From NCBI RefSeq assembly GCF_001577835.2, contig NC_029541.1:2599141-2663140 (forward strand): a stretch of 64,000 nt of DNA, in the 5' to 3' direction. The position numbers and the translations under genes are program-made. The notes under the pieces were generated by a model, which had not been told where the DNA came from, ran no database searches, and worked only from the letters and a program-made list of their open reading frames with translations. Shown here one piece after another: positions 39,661 to 55,208 of this stretch. This DNA is from Coturnix japonica. Lineage: Eukaryota > Chordata > Aves > Galliformes > Phasianidae. The stretch's first letter is position 1. The number at the start of each line of letters is the position of its first letter.

Positions 39661-42600
39661 ACGGGTTGATCGCTTCGCTTCCCGGCAGGGAAAAAAAGCC
39701 TTTCCAGTTCTGTTGGTGCCCTGGAGGTATTTCTGGTTTCCACCACAAGTGACGGAGGAATTACCCCTCGGTCTGCTGCTCTCTTGCTGACGTGGCTGAG
39801 CTCGGATGTCAGATGCTGGAAATGGTTTTTGCAGTCTCTGGAAGTGCTGGGCTGGAGGAGGGGGCTGAGCTGCAGATTGTTCCCATGTTAGCATGGCAGG
39901 GACAAGTTCAAGGCCTGCTGGTACTGCGCTTCCAGCTGCTGTGCCGTTCATTCCCATCTCTTTCAGGCTTTGATGTGAGGATTGTAGTTGCCAAAACGTG
40001 GCTCTAATAGCCACAGAGGTGCTTCCCTGTCCATGCTCACACAGGGGTTGCTGGCTATCACTAGCATGTGGCCAAACCATGTTAAGGTCTTATTTAAGAA
40101 GCTGTATGTTGCTCAAGTTGCTTTGTGATGCTCCTTTCCTCCTCTCCTGGGGCTGCATGTAAGGCTGTGTCAGGGCAGATGCTGGCTCTGTGCTCACTCA
40201 GCTGAGCTGCTCCCAGACTGCGGCTGGGTCAATGCATGACATGCCCAGCAAAGTATGTCTGTGCCACTGGAGGTCGGCAGTTCTGGATGAGGGCGAGCTG
40301 CTGCCATTGCTTTTGCACTTGTTAATTCCTGGCCAAGTCCTTTAGAAATGAGACAGAGGTCTTTGCCCCCCAAACTCCTGCTGTGACATTCTTTTGGTTA
40401 CATGTAAGCAGTAAAGAATTCTGGAACTGGTTGGGAAATGTTCACCATCTATCATCTGGGACTGCTTTGTTTTTGCACATGTGAAACGTCTGCATCTTTC
40501 TCCTATGTCTGACAGCAGAGTTAACTCTGATGCTCCAACCTGGCTGGTTTTCCATAAGCTACTATTATTCCTACCACGGTTCTATCTATGTGGTTCTTTT
40601 CCTGTTCAGAATAAGGCAGTTTTGTCTTGCACGCTTCAAGATCTGACTATACAAGGAGGGATATGTTGCAGACACTGCCCTGATGCCTGCATTAACCACA
40701 CCCTCACAATGGCAGATTGATTTCTGTCTTTTCACCTCCCTTTGAAGCTCCTGATCTGGCTTTGGGCTCCTGGAGGGCGTAACAATAAGGAATGAGAACC
40801 TAAGGAACGTTTCTTTTGGGTTTAATAGCAGCATTTCTTCCCTTTGCTTCATGCCTTAGGAGTGACTCCAGGCTTGGCCCCACGTCTTGCAAAACCCATT
40901 TGGCATTCTTAGGAGAGCTGATGTTTTTGGCGAGTTGGAGCTTCTGATAAATGTTGTTGGCACATCTGATTTATTGTCTGCCTCTGTTCCCAAGGAGACC
41001 ACATATGGAGCAGTCTGAGATAAGCAGCTTATAACCCAAAGGTGGTTGCCTTAAAATATCAGCGTCCCTTCCTCTGTTTCTATTGATAGCGAGCTCTCAC
41101 TGTTTCCCTGCTATCTTTATTTCACTCTGTTATCAGAGAATGAAATGCTTAGCGCTGTGCTGAGGAACCTCTCTGTCTTTAGATTTGGCTCAAGTCATAC
41201 GTTCAGTTGGATTTTCCTGTTATGGCTCTGAATGCGGATCCATTGAATATAATGGCAGCCCGTGGGCTGAATCCAAGCAGCAAACGGCTTCTTATGGCAT
41301 CCTCTGTGAGTTCCCAGCTCTGCTCCATTCTTGTGGCTGAGTCAGCAAAGGGAAGATGAGTTTCCTGATTTCTCACTTCTTATTTCTCCTGTTGCCTCCA
41401 TGCTGTGGTATCAGAGCTTGTGTTGGTGTTGAGCCCTTCTCAGTGCCCATCTCCCAGCCATCATGGGGCTGGTTGCTTCCTCTTTGTCCCCAGGCCTTTT
41501 GCAGTCCAAGTTTGGTTTCAAAGAGCAGATGAGGACAGTGAGAATCTGTGAGGGAGAGGTGAAGGAAATGACAAAGAGAGAAAGAATTCATTTCTAGCAG
41601 AGAAATGTTCAGCCCGTAATTAACGTGGGTTCTCCATGCTTGTATGTGCATGCACGCAGCCAAGCAGAGCTGCCTTTGATCTCAGCAAGGCTCAGGAGAG
41701 CAGGGCTGTGAAATCAGACTTATTAGGGACAGAGCATGGGGATAACTGCAGTGCTTTCCTTGGAGGGCTGGAAAACAGCAGGGTTGGGTTCACTCAGCAC
41801 CTCCCATGGCCTGTAGAAGAGATGCAATGGAGATGAATACAGCAGCAAAGCGCTGAGAGGGGAAGCGATGCTGCACCTGCAATAAGTGCAGATCAAGTCT
41901 TCTTCATCAGTCTTGCTTTGCACCAATTTCTACCTACTTTGATGTGCAGATGAGAGTGCCGTGGTGCAAATATCCCTCATGTGCCATTAGCTGGATGCAT
42001 CAAGCAGTCAGCATCGCAGTGACATCAGAACCGAAGCACTGGGGATGCTGTTTGCCTTATATCTGACCAGCTTTGTTTCTTGTTATATTCTTTTTTCCCC
42101 CTCAGTGCTGTCCAAAATGTGAGCCTTGCTTTCTAATGAGAAATCAATAGGGTGCAGACTCACTTTGTTAAGCTTGTGTCACGCATGCACGATGACAAGG
42201 CTCTGCAGGCAGCAAAGCAGCTGAAGTGTCCCTCTGGCTGTTAACTGCCTAGAAAACAACAGTGCTTTCTTAAGGCATAACACAGTTGATATTTCTCAAT
42301 GAAAAAGGATTTTGGGTGGTGCATCAGCAGCTTGGAGGTCATTTCATAATGTTGGAGGCCAGCATCCTGCTTTTCTCTTTTGTTATAGTGCATAAACTGC
42401 AGAGCACATCTCTTAATTCGATGTATTCTGAAGCCATGCAGGTTTGGAAGAACCTGTTTTGCATGCAGGCTTTTGATGCCTGTTTGGTTAAAGGGAAGGT
42501 TCACTTTGTGTGATAGAGCAAGAGGAAAGCTTAATAACGCAGCAGGGCTGTGGGAATGTTGGTGTAGAGGCAGCTTCTTGCTTGAAGTATGAGGTGACTG

Positions 42601-43416
42601 AGCACTGGAAGAGCTGAATCTGTTCATAGACTTGCAAGTGCACATTGGAATAGGAAGAAGTGATCTATAGCTGCAGGAACGGGCCCAGCTCAGCTCTCTG
42701 TTGCAGCCTCAGAGCTCAGACTCCTCTGCAGTTCTGGCTTTATCTCTGATGGAGCCAGTTGTGCTGTTCCCTTCCCATCCCTTGGCTGTTTTGTTTACAG
42801 TGCAGGTTCTTGGAGCCTACACGTTGCTATGCTTGGGCAGATTCTTGCACAATAAGCACCCATAGCTGTTATACTCTACGAGCCTGTAGACACTCCCTTA
42901 ATCCAAATAATAGTATACAAAGGCTGTTTACTTGGGATATGTGCTGTTCCTTGGGGTATGCTTTCAGAAACCACGCAGGTTGCAAACGTAATAAGCTCTG
43001 TGACAGTAACCTCTCAAGACAAAGTAATTAGATGGTTTATAATGAACGAGCATTTTACTCAGCTTAAATTAACGCCAGCTCTTGAATGGCAGAGAGAAGA
43101 GCTGGGATGGCTCAGCCATTCCTGCCTCCTGTCATACCCAGTGAATGTAAAGCTCAGTCCCAGGAGAGGTGGCCCATCTTCATCTGGTTTGAAGAAGATG
43201 AACTGCATTCCAGGCTACAAAGAGAGCGCCTCACATGTGGAGTCTCCCTCAATAATCAACATGTTGGTTCATATTGATAGAGATCACGCTGGATTTCATT
43301 ACAGGATGATGCTGACCGTGGTCTTTGCAGTGTGCTGTCGTCTCCTTGGCAGCTGCTTTGAATCTTGGAGTTGGCTGCAGTTCAGTGGCAAAGGAATTCT
43401 TTACTGTTTGTCATTG

Positions 43417-43465
43417 GAAAGCACTTTGGGGTGAATGGTGTTATATAAATGGGAGATTATGATTA
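43417..43465 (+). repeat. Possible ancient SINE/LINE tail
   Basis: The string GGAAAGCACTTTGGGGTGAA followed by TGGTGTTATATAAATG resembles the shared 3' tail of several old amniote SINE/LINE families (AAGCGCTTTG...GCTATATAAAT). The match is by memory and degenerate; the family cannot be fixed. Confidence 0.3.
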
Positions 43466-45988
43466 GGCATTAATCTGTACTGGGATAATGAGGAATATTT
43501 AAATGTGCTTTTTCATCTAGCAATCTTCACTTAACAGGAAGAGGAATCAATCGATTTATCACTGTCTTGCTATGACATTCTCCTACCCCTCCAGCTGGAA
43601 CAGCAGAAAATGCTTGACCACGGAGGGCAGCGTGATTGAGCAGAGCCCTGTGATCCAGATTGAAGCTATTTATCCTCAGTGGCTTTGGGAATTCGACTTT
43701 CAAATGATTTTATACAAACAAGTCTGCTATACCCTGAGCCTACCAGTCAGTGTTACACAACCTTGGGGGGATGCTGGTGCTGTGTGTGACAGCTGAGAGC
43801 CCTGTGGCAGAGGTCAGGCTATGGGCATTGATTTCAGCTAAGTGGTCAGTGGCAGGAGGCTGTGCAAGGCTGGTGGTAGCAGTGACTTTGAGTCTAAAAT
43901 TGAAGGTTCTTTGCCTGTTTAATCTCTATTGAATGCAACCAGATCTGATTAGAGACATTAACGTTCTTAGAGTTAATGAGGAGAAAGGCCTGCTTTGCGT
44001 TAGATGCATCTATCAACCTGGAAGGGAACTCCAAGTGAGTCTTGGAACCTTAACCCAAAACATCAGGGCCCCATAAAGAGGCAGTGCTGGCTTTACCGCA
44101 AGCTGCTTAGTCAGGTCTATTTTAACTTCAGAGAGAAAGCTGCTCTAGATAGGGCTGGTAGGTTTGGTAACATTCCTGACAGCTGGAGCAATAGATGATG
44201 CTTGTTTACTTTTCATATACTACAAACAATTTATTATTATTATTTTTTTTTAGGATAAAGATAGAACTTACTTAAGAGTTGGCTCATCTCTTATTTCAAG
44301 CTGATGCCTGGTAGAGATGAACTAGCACCAACAGGCCTGTGTAATTATAGTAGTTCATAGTAGATCTTCCAGTTCTGTGTGCATGAGAGCAGATAAGAGA
44401 GCAAAATCAGAGTTAGTGACTTGCTGTGAAGTCCTCTATGGGTAGAGTGAGAACAGCTCTACAGTCACCTCTGCCACTGACACAGAATTGCTTCATGGTT
44501 GTGCAGATGAGGTTGAAAGTGGCAAATATGGAGCTCACAACAAAGCAGAGTTCTATTCTGGGATCTTTTTTGAGCTATTTATTATTTTGAACCATTGTTT
44601 TCATCACCTAATTGATGTCATTGCACATCCAGGCTCATTACAGCCTATAGAACGCACAATCCAAGCATTTTATTTCATGTGCAAACACAACGCAGGAAAT
44701 CCAAACGAGGCATACAGACATCCATGGGCACACCAATATATACACATCAATATACATTTATACAACGCAGAAGAGGTAGCACCATTAATTAAGGAATACG
44801 TATGATGCAGTAAAGACATGAGACAAGTCAGATCTGCCTTCATTGTACCTCTTCAAAGCATCAAGAGAGGTTATGGAATGATTTATTCAGCATCAACCAG
44901 AGATTAAAAATGTAGTCAGGTCTCTTATGTGACTGTAACTTGAATTTTCCAAAGGTGATCCTTTAGGTAATGGGACAGTGGTTAATTAATAAATAGCTTT
45001 GATGAACTTTAAATCCATTCATTCTTAGAGGAATGAAGGTGATTGTATGCTTCAGGATAAAGCTAGGCACAAACCTTGAATATTTCACTTGATTGGTTTT
45101 CCCAACCTTGAAACAGACTAAATTCTGTCTTAGAGGAATGATTAAAATAAAGAAAAAACACAGAATTGGATGGATTTCAACGGTGATCTTAACCAAAGTT
45201 CTGCTGTAGTCCTGAAGTCACATTAAATGATAACAAATATCAGTATATAGGTTTAGCTGGCAGGTGTATGGGGAAAATAAACTGAAACCTCTCAACTTAA
45301 TTCCTGCAAAAACATGATCCTAAAAGTACTAAAAGATGAAGGCTAGAGAACTCAGTAAGACAGCTCCCCAGTCATCATTCAGGAGCTTTCCTGCATGTCT
45401 TAGATGTCCAGAGAGCAAGCTGCTAAAAGCAAGAGAGAGATCATAGAGCCAAAGCTACAACACTTGGAGATGTTCATTTGGCTGCTCTTGAATGCTCTGG
45501 GCATAGGGTGGTCTGTGTGGCTTCACAAGCAAAGCTCCTTCAGAGCATTTTCCATCAACCAAACCAAGTATTTTTCAAGACTTTTAAGCTGTATTTCCAG
45601 CGAGTGAAAGAGCTCCCTGTTAATACTGTTATAGAAAAGAAGAAAAATACTGTCAATGACACGTGTTAATTGTGGAGATTTAAGTGTAAAAGGAAAACAG
45701 AGCAGGACCTCAGTGTAAATGCACCTGCTGTCTGTATGTCCAGGTGTTAGAGATGCAGATCTCATCAATCCGTGTCTCTGGTCAGAATGATGCATACACA
45801 CCAGGTAGGTGTAAGAGATGAAGGAAGGCTACAGTAAAAGATGACAACTTCCCTTTTTAGGGTTGCTCTCCAGATTTCTTTGCTTCCTCTATTGTTGAAG
45901 CTCTGATGGGCCAGCAGGAAGAAGAGTCCAAAACAAACAGCAGCGCAATGTATCTAGGGGAAATACTGTGGTGTATCTGAGATAAATG

Positions 45989-49439
<3,451 letters not shown>

Positions 49440-49450
<11 letters not shown>

Positions 49451-49474
49451 GCGGCAGCGCTCAGAAGACGGCGG
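49440..49474 (+). other. SRGAP2: SRGAP2 candidate non-coding first exon (3' end)
   Basis: GACGGCGG|GTGAGT at 49474/49475 is a strong donor just after the promoter on the plus strand. The transcription start is not visible; 49440 is a guess. The matching acceptor is CTCTTTGCAG before 49944. Confidence 0.45.
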
Positions 49475-49533
49475 GTGAGTGAGGGGGCGACACAGCGCCC
49501 AGGTAACAGCGGGCAGCAGCCGCTGGGCCTCCC

Positions 49534-49635
49534 TATACAGCCCCTTATACAGCCCCTTACAGCCCCTTATAGCCCCTTACAGCCCCTTATACAGCCCCTT
49601 ATAGCCCTTTAAAGCCCCTTACAGCCCCTTCCCCT
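49534..49635. repeat. 10-12-bp minisatellite (ACAGCCCCTTAT)
   Basis: About nine copies of AGCCCCTTA with 1-3 variable linker bases lie within the inferred first intron of SRGAP2. The opposite strand is a series of AAGGGGCT units. Confidence 0.9.
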
Positions 49636-50004
49636 TCAGCTCTATCCCTGTGGTGAGGGCCCGTGTGTGTGTATGTGTGTGTGACCCCCCCCCCCTATAA
49701 TGGGATCCGCCGCCGTTTCCTTCCCCACCGCCCTTATTGTTCTGTATGGCGGGATGCGGATCCGTTGTGTTTATTCACTCCTTCCTCCCATGGGGGTGTA
49801 TGTGTGGGGGGGGTAAAAGAGATTAAAAAAGGGTGATAAAAAAGCATAAACCCCCCCAAAAGAAGCGGATACTGAGGGGGTGCCGCCCCCCTCCCCGCCC
49901 CTCCTCACCTGCCCGCCCCTAAAGCTCCGCTCCCTCTTTGCAGGCACACGGCGACGGAGCCGCTGGACGGATCGGATTCACAGCCCCCTTTACGACTCCC
50001 CCCC

Positions 50005-50060
50005 ACCCCATTAAACCCCATTAAACCCCATTACAACCCCATTAAACCCCATTATAACCA
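50005..50060. repeat. SRGAP2: 10-bp tandem repeat (CCCCATTAAA)
   Basis: Five copies of CCCCATTAAA with small changes are visible in the inferred SRGAP2 leader. Confidence 0.85.
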
Positions 50061-50063
50061 GCC

Positions 50064-50144
50064 ATGCGCTGCCCCACGACGGGAGGGGTCGGGCTGATGC
50101 TGCGCTGCCGCCCTGCTGCCCCCCACCCCATCTCCATGGACTGA
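50064..50144 (+). CDS. Upstream ORF in the SRGAP2 leader (26 codons)
   Basis: An ATG at 50064 opens a 26-codon frame starting MRCPTTGGVGLML and ending at TGA 50142-50144, 175 bases before the SRGAP2 start. It lies in the inferred 5' UTR and has C at -1 and G at -3. It has no known protein relative. If the leader is transcribed as inferred, it could lower initiation at the main ATG. Confidence 0.3.
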   Translation: MRCPTTGGVGLMLRCRPAAPHPISMD

Positions 50145-50172
50145 TCCCTTTTCCAACCCTTATTCTTCCTCT

Positions 50173-50250
50173 CCCCCCCCCCCCCCCCCCCCCCTTTTCC
50201 CCCCCCCCTTTTTTTCCCCCTTCCCCTCCCTATATATATATCTATATAAT
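50173..50250. repeat. Homopolymer C/T tract followed by TA repeat
   Basis: A run of 22 C is followed by T4, C10, T7 and more C-rich sequence, then TATATATATATCTATATAAT. Such runs are prone to sequencing and assembly error, so exact lengths are unsafe. Confidence 0.85.
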
Positions 50251-50319
50251 CGTGGCGTTGAGGGCGAGTCGCCTTTATAGGTCGTGGATCCGCTTGGAGG
50301 TTTTTTTAAGCTTGAAAAC

Positions 50320-50386
50320 ATGACGTCGCCAGCCAAATTCAAAAAGGATAAGGAGATCATCGCCGAATACGACACTCAGGTGAAAG
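50320..50386 (+). CDS. SRGAP2: SLIT-ROBO Rho GTPase-activating protein 2, first coding exon
   Basis: SRGAP2 is an F-BAR/RhoGAP/SH3 protein that shapes membranes and neuronal protrusions downstream of Slit-Robo and inactivates Rac1. The exon encodes MTSPAKFKKDKEIIAEYDTQ plus VK, which as far as I recall is identical to the human N-terminus, and ends in phase 1 at the donor G|GTAGGG (50386/50387). The ATG has A at -3. The next human exon (IRAQLTEQ...) is not present in the remaining 13.6 kb, so intron 1 extends past the right edge, consistent with the very long first intron of mammalian SRGAP2. This piece is only the start of the F-BAR domain region. Confidence 0.95.
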
Positions 50387-53300
50387 GTAGGGACCCGCTT
50401 CGTTTCCATTTCCCGTCTGCTCCATGTCTGCCCATGGCCATGGTGGGAGTTTGCAGTGTGGATGTTGGGTGGGGAAGGGGAAATGCTTTGCAGATTGCTT
50501 GGAATCTGCAGGGCTGGCTTGTAATGCAATGCTGGGTTTGCCATGCAATGCTGGCTTTGCTATTTAATTCTGGTTTTGCTTTGCAGTGCCTTTTTTTGCC
50601 CCCCCCTTCGTCTTCCATAGGGTGAGTTCCTCCCCGTGCTGTTGCTATTTTAAGGTGTCTCGGCTTTCTTAACCAACGAGACGGATCTTTTTGAGTGTTC
50701 CGAGGGATCCGTGTTGTTCTGTCTGCTGTTCTGAGCCGGGGTTTGGCGTTTGAAATATGAGAGCCGCTTAATTGCTTTTTAATCCTCCCAGCGTTGGAAT
50801 CTTTGCAGTATCTATGCGGGGTCGGAAGAGCCTCTTTCAGTCAGCGGTAACTGGGACTTTGTTGGGGTCCCTGTAAAGCAATTTGTGCTGGAAAGTTCCA
50901 TTATTCGGGCTTTTGCTGTTGGTCAGCCCCTTCCATTGCTGCCTGCTCTCCTCCCTGTGCTCTTGAGTGCAACGCCTCAAGGTTGCATGCAGGCAGAGCT
51001 TGAAGCAAGCTGATGCTCCAATGTTACTCCAATATCATTGCAGGGAAGGTAATAAAGCAGCAGAGGCATATTTGCAATGATTGTGCAAACCTTCAGCAGA
51101 ATTCAGCTGGTTGGGCTGCAGGCCATCATGTGCCAAAGGGGAAAGAGGAAAAAGAAGAAGATGGTGAAATGTCTGCTGAGCTTCTTGTTTTTTGCTGTAA
51201 AGTTTTTCAATAGGAGGCTTATTAAGAGCAATCCTGGTTGCTCGTGCTTGGCTCGGTGTGTGGCTGTGAGGGCGTTAGGAGGGTTCGTGATTTATCTCAT
51301 GGGTTCAAACTTGCTTGGTATGCTTGTAGCCTGCAAGAAGGATGGCCTTTGGGCAGGGCTGACAGCGTGAAATCAATGGGAGTTTAAAACAACAGCAACA
51401 AAAAAAAGCTGGTTTCAATCTGAAGTAGGAAACCTGGATTGAAAGTGATGATTAAAAATCACCCTGCTATTATACGCTGAGCTGTTTCCTCCTGCTGGGG
51501 GTGTGTGCTGCTTGTGGGCCATTGGGGTGGCTTGGTGTGTCCCATCCTGACCCCAGTGCTGTGCACATAGAAGAGATTTGGGCAGCTTTGTTTTAAACCA
51601 TGGCACAGCTGAGTAAATGTAGGGTTGGGTAAGAGCTGCTTTTGATGGGCTTTGTTTGTCAATTGGGTTCTCGAAGATAGAAATGGAGAAGAATGGGTTT
51701 CTTTTTTACTCGTTGAGTTTCTGTTCCTGTTTTCTCATCGTTGCTAATGGAAATGGGAATTGGAGACTGTGATAGTTGGTAAATGCAGTATTTGGGATGA
51801 AAGGAAATAAATACTGACTGTGATGTGTCAAAGGGACACAGTGACCGGTAGGGCTGTAGAATCAGTCGGGCTCATCCCACCTCTCCGTGTGTTAGAAAAG
51901 CAAAACCATTTTCTTTCTCATTTAAAAGAGTCCAACAGGAGCAGAGCTGGGAGGAGCCCTCCATCTGCAGAGACCATCGGTGCCAGAGCTTGAATCAGCT
52001 CCTCCTGTGTGCTCCAGCTGCATCTCCATCCTCTGGGCAGCTCTGGGCTCCCGTCCCCACGTGGTGGAGCTTGCCTTACATCTCACATGCTTTGGTTTCA
52101 GGTCAGATAGCAATCTGGCAGCATCAGAGTGGAAGGACCTCTTCAGCTTGTAATGCAGGAGGGCGCTGGGTTGTGCTGCAGTGGGAGCATGAGCAGTGAA
52201 TTAAGCACTCACATGTGGTGCTGCCCAGTCATTAAGCATCCAGCAGAATATTGGTGTCCTGATGGTGTTTGTACACAGGGACAGCATGGAAGTGGTGCTC
52301 ACTGGGCTGATGCGATGTTCAGCATCTTCTGTGACAATGGTGGGAATGAGACAAGTTGGGTGCTGGTGCATTGGCTGCTCTTCTCCTCATGGGGGGGAGC
52401 TCTGGGATGTTCTGTGCTGGTATTTAGCACACTCAGTGCTGGGTTCTGTGTTTAGAGGCTCCATTTAAAAGCATTTACCCACTAACGTACTCAAGTGCTT
52501 TAAATTATTACTGATCGAATGATTGAGCTTTGTTTAAAAATTTAATAGTCTTAAGTTAATCAACGACTACTTCCAGGATGATATTGGTTTATGGCTAATA
52601 GATCATTTACACAATGCTTTCTGGTTTTCTGTTGCTAAATTAACTTGGTAATTCTTTATTGTAAGAAGTGTATGGGGGGGGGGGGGATGGGATGCTGATG
52701 GAGGAGACTTTGTTCTCCCTTCCCTGTGTGTATGGTCTTATAGCAGCCAGCTCTATGCTTTTTGGGATGAGATTCTTGCAGTGGTTTCTGCATGCAGCTA
52801 GTGATGTTAGGTTAAGATGGGAAAGGTTGAACTCTTCCATATTGACCAGGGGATGGGGAAGGTGTGATGTCTTTGCAGGTACCAGTGCGGCATCCATGTG
52901 CAGCCTGTGTTAACCAGGTCTGAGCTCACAACCGACCACCTGAGCTCCCTCCAGTCTCAGATAGGTGATGATCCAATGCAAGTCCAGTGTCAGACCTCTG
53001 CCTTGCAGGTATCGAAGTGTTGGTGGGCACAGCCTGCAGCGTTGGGCTGTGCTGCCTGGTCCCTGTGTGCTGCTGGGTCTGAGTCTGGCTGTGCTCCTTA
53101 TGAAACCTCCCTGAGATCACTGCTTTGGGGGGGGGGATGATGAAATGGCCGTGTTACACAGCAGGAATTCTCTAGACAAGACAACATGGGGTCAGCAGGG
53201 GAGGGAAGCATGGCTTTGATATGTCCCTGTACCATGTGCTCGCAGAGATGCTGAGTTCTGTGAAGCTGGAAAGTGAGATTCTGCCGTTTCCATATGGAGC

Positions 53301-53507
53301 CTTTGATATCTCGAGCTCATCCCCTTGTTTGGATTGTCTGTCCCGATTCCCTTCCACAAGTTGTGGTAAAGCAGAAATAATGACTTTATTCTGTGCCATT
53401 CGGGCTGTGCCCCACCGAGGGCTCTCAGACTGATATTTGGTTTCATGTATTAAATCAGAGCGTGCATCTGCTGTGAAAAGCCAGTGATTTATCTCTTAAT
53501 TCTTCAC

Positions 53508-53525
53508 ATATATATATATATATAT
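53508..53525. repeat. (AT)9 microsatellite
   Basis: A pure AT dinucleotide run is seen in SRGAP2 intron 1. Confidence 0.9.
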
Positions 53526-53888
53526 TTTTCTCCTCGCGTCCCATGGGAGCATTATATTTAATTAGTTTGTATGAAGCTCCAGTAAATAGCTCCATGGTTC
53601 GGGCTACAGCAATTTAATGCTGATTGTATTTATTTTTACATGCAGTGAGAGCACAGGGGCTGCTCCTGTCCTTCAGCAGGCTCTGACAAAGGCAGCACCT
53701 GCAATACTCAAAGCAGTCCTGGGGCTGTGGGGTTTGGTTTAGTAGGGGAGGGGGATCTATTCAGTGCATCCCAACAGGGAGAAGAAGGAGAGGAGGAGTC
53801 CCCCAGGTGCTGCTCTGATGTCTGAATGCTTCTTTTAATCACCCCTAAATTGCTGATCCATTTCAGGTTGGCTCTGGTGGTATATCTG

Positions 53889-53978
53889 ATCATAGGAAGG
53901 AAGGCTTGGGTTGGAAGGGATCCAGCGCCCTGCAGCAGGCAGGGCTGCCAACCACTACGTCAGGGACTAGATCAGGTG
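53889..53978 (-). mobile_element. CR1 LINE, 3'-end fragment
   Basis: ATCATAGG...GGCTTGGGTTGGAAGGGATC, followed by CCCTGCAGCAGGCAGGGCTG and ACTAGATCAGGT, matches the reverse complement of the avian CR1 3' UTR. Only about 90 bp remain, the usual 5'-truncated form. The subfamily cannot be told by eye. Confidence 0.8.
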
Positions 53979-55152
53979 AGCTTCAATTCCTCAGGCAAGC
54001 AAAAAAGCAAGGAAACTAAACAAGCTGTTCCCCTCCAAGCTCCCAGTCTGCCCTTGAGCTTGTGGAAGCTACGCTATGCAGAACTGATGGTGATCTTTTG
54101 TCCTGAGCATTGCATGTGATTGGAAGCCGTGCCTTCTGGCCATCAACCAGGCCATCAATGCAGGTTGGTGTTCCATGGGTTAGGTCTTCTGTGCAGTCTG
54201 TTAGCTCACTCAGCATTACTCTGCTGACACTCAGCACTGCACACAGTGCCTTTCCCAACCCATGCCCTGGTGTGGTTCACTTGAACAGTTTTACATTTTG
54301 AGATGTTGAGTTTGTGTGCATTTGATTACAGTGTGCCTTTAGAATGTCAAACTACCTTTTAAGGGGTTTTTACAGTTAATCACTGCTCTGTATGTGTGTA
54401 AGTGGTTCCAGTTGTGTGCAGCAATGACTTGCTCCAAACTCTGGCTGTGGAACTGCTTGGGGATCATCTGTTTCTGTGCAGTTCCTGATAGTGCTAATCC
54501 CTGGGTGCTGTGTTGCCAGGACGGGGAAGAGGCTGCTGGGCGATGGGTTTGATGTTGCAGCAATAGTTTGTTCTTCTTTGTCATATGCACAGCTCCTACT
54601 AATGGGTTATTAACGAGGCAACAAAGAGGTGATAAAATGCTCTTTCTTCCTGCTTGCTTCTTGATTTCCTTAATTCCTGGTTAGGTCTGTGTTGCAAATC
54701 CAAGTGTAAGGCAAGAGATTGGAGCTGACCCTGAGCACTGAGGTGTTGAGGTTCATCCCAAAAGCAGAAGGAATTGTCAGAGCAAATGTAGGAGTCCTAT
54801 TAAGAATTCACTGCTTATATCCATCCTTCTCCCATCCTTCCAATTGCAAGAGCCCATTTTGCATTCCTCCTTCTTTTCTCCTCTTCTTCCAGAGCAGCAA
54901 GGCAGAACAGAGCCTTGTTTTGGGTAGATGTCAGCATAGTGGTCAACAGAGCTCTTGAATTGAGTGTGAAAGCCTATGAATGTGCATGTGAAATGACTGT
55001 CAGGGAAGCTCTGCTGATGTGTTTTCCCAAGTAGATGCTGCAGATGGATTTGAGCTATGTCAAATGTTATTTCTTGCCATCAAAATAACTATTGGTGTGT
55101 AACTCTAGAGCTCCTGATCCCCATCACTTTCAGTTGGTTCAGTGAGAGTTAA

Positions 55153-55208
55153 TCTCTCTCTCTCTCTCAAAGCCGGAGGGGTTGGGAACGGGCAAATAAA
55201 TAAATAAA
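55153..55208. repeat. (TC)8 and (AAAT)n microsatellites
   Basis: TCTCTCTCTCTCTCTC occupies 55153-55168, and AAATAAATAAATAAA occupies 55194-55208. Confidence 0.85.

Larger units (their letters stand above)
32661..45988. other. Gene-poor interval, AVPR1B to FAM72A
   Basis: No protein-coding gene is supported across 13 kb. Contents: a 20-bp tandem repeat at 33.83 kb, an alternating CA/TG palindrome at 35.67 kb, a CpG-rich promoter-like segment at 39.1-39.6 kb with a CTCF-like motif, and an old SINE-like tail at 43.4 kb. TTTATT at 44578-44583 (AATAAA on minus) is a distant candidate poly(A) signal for FAM72A. A 250-codon minus-strand frame at 39328-40080 starts at ATG but has no recognisable domain. 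Confidence 0.5.
49944..50319 (+). other. SRGAP2: SRGAP2 5' UTR (second exon, upstream of ATG)
   Basis: The exon begins after CTCTTTGCAG and runs to the start codon. It contains a (CCCCATTAAA)n repeat, a short upstream ORF and a long C/T tract. That it is one uninterrupted exon is inferred: no better acceptor is seen closer to the ATG, although the C/T tract at 50173-50230 could in principle serve as the polypyrimidine tract of one. Confidence 0.45.

Noticed and set aside
39328-40080. 250-codon minus-strand open frame starting at ATG
   Set aside because: It overlaps the CpG-rich segment, is low in complexity (rich in Ser, Pro, Arg, His), and shows no motif or homology that I can recognise. 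It is kept only as a note for anyone testing transcripts there.
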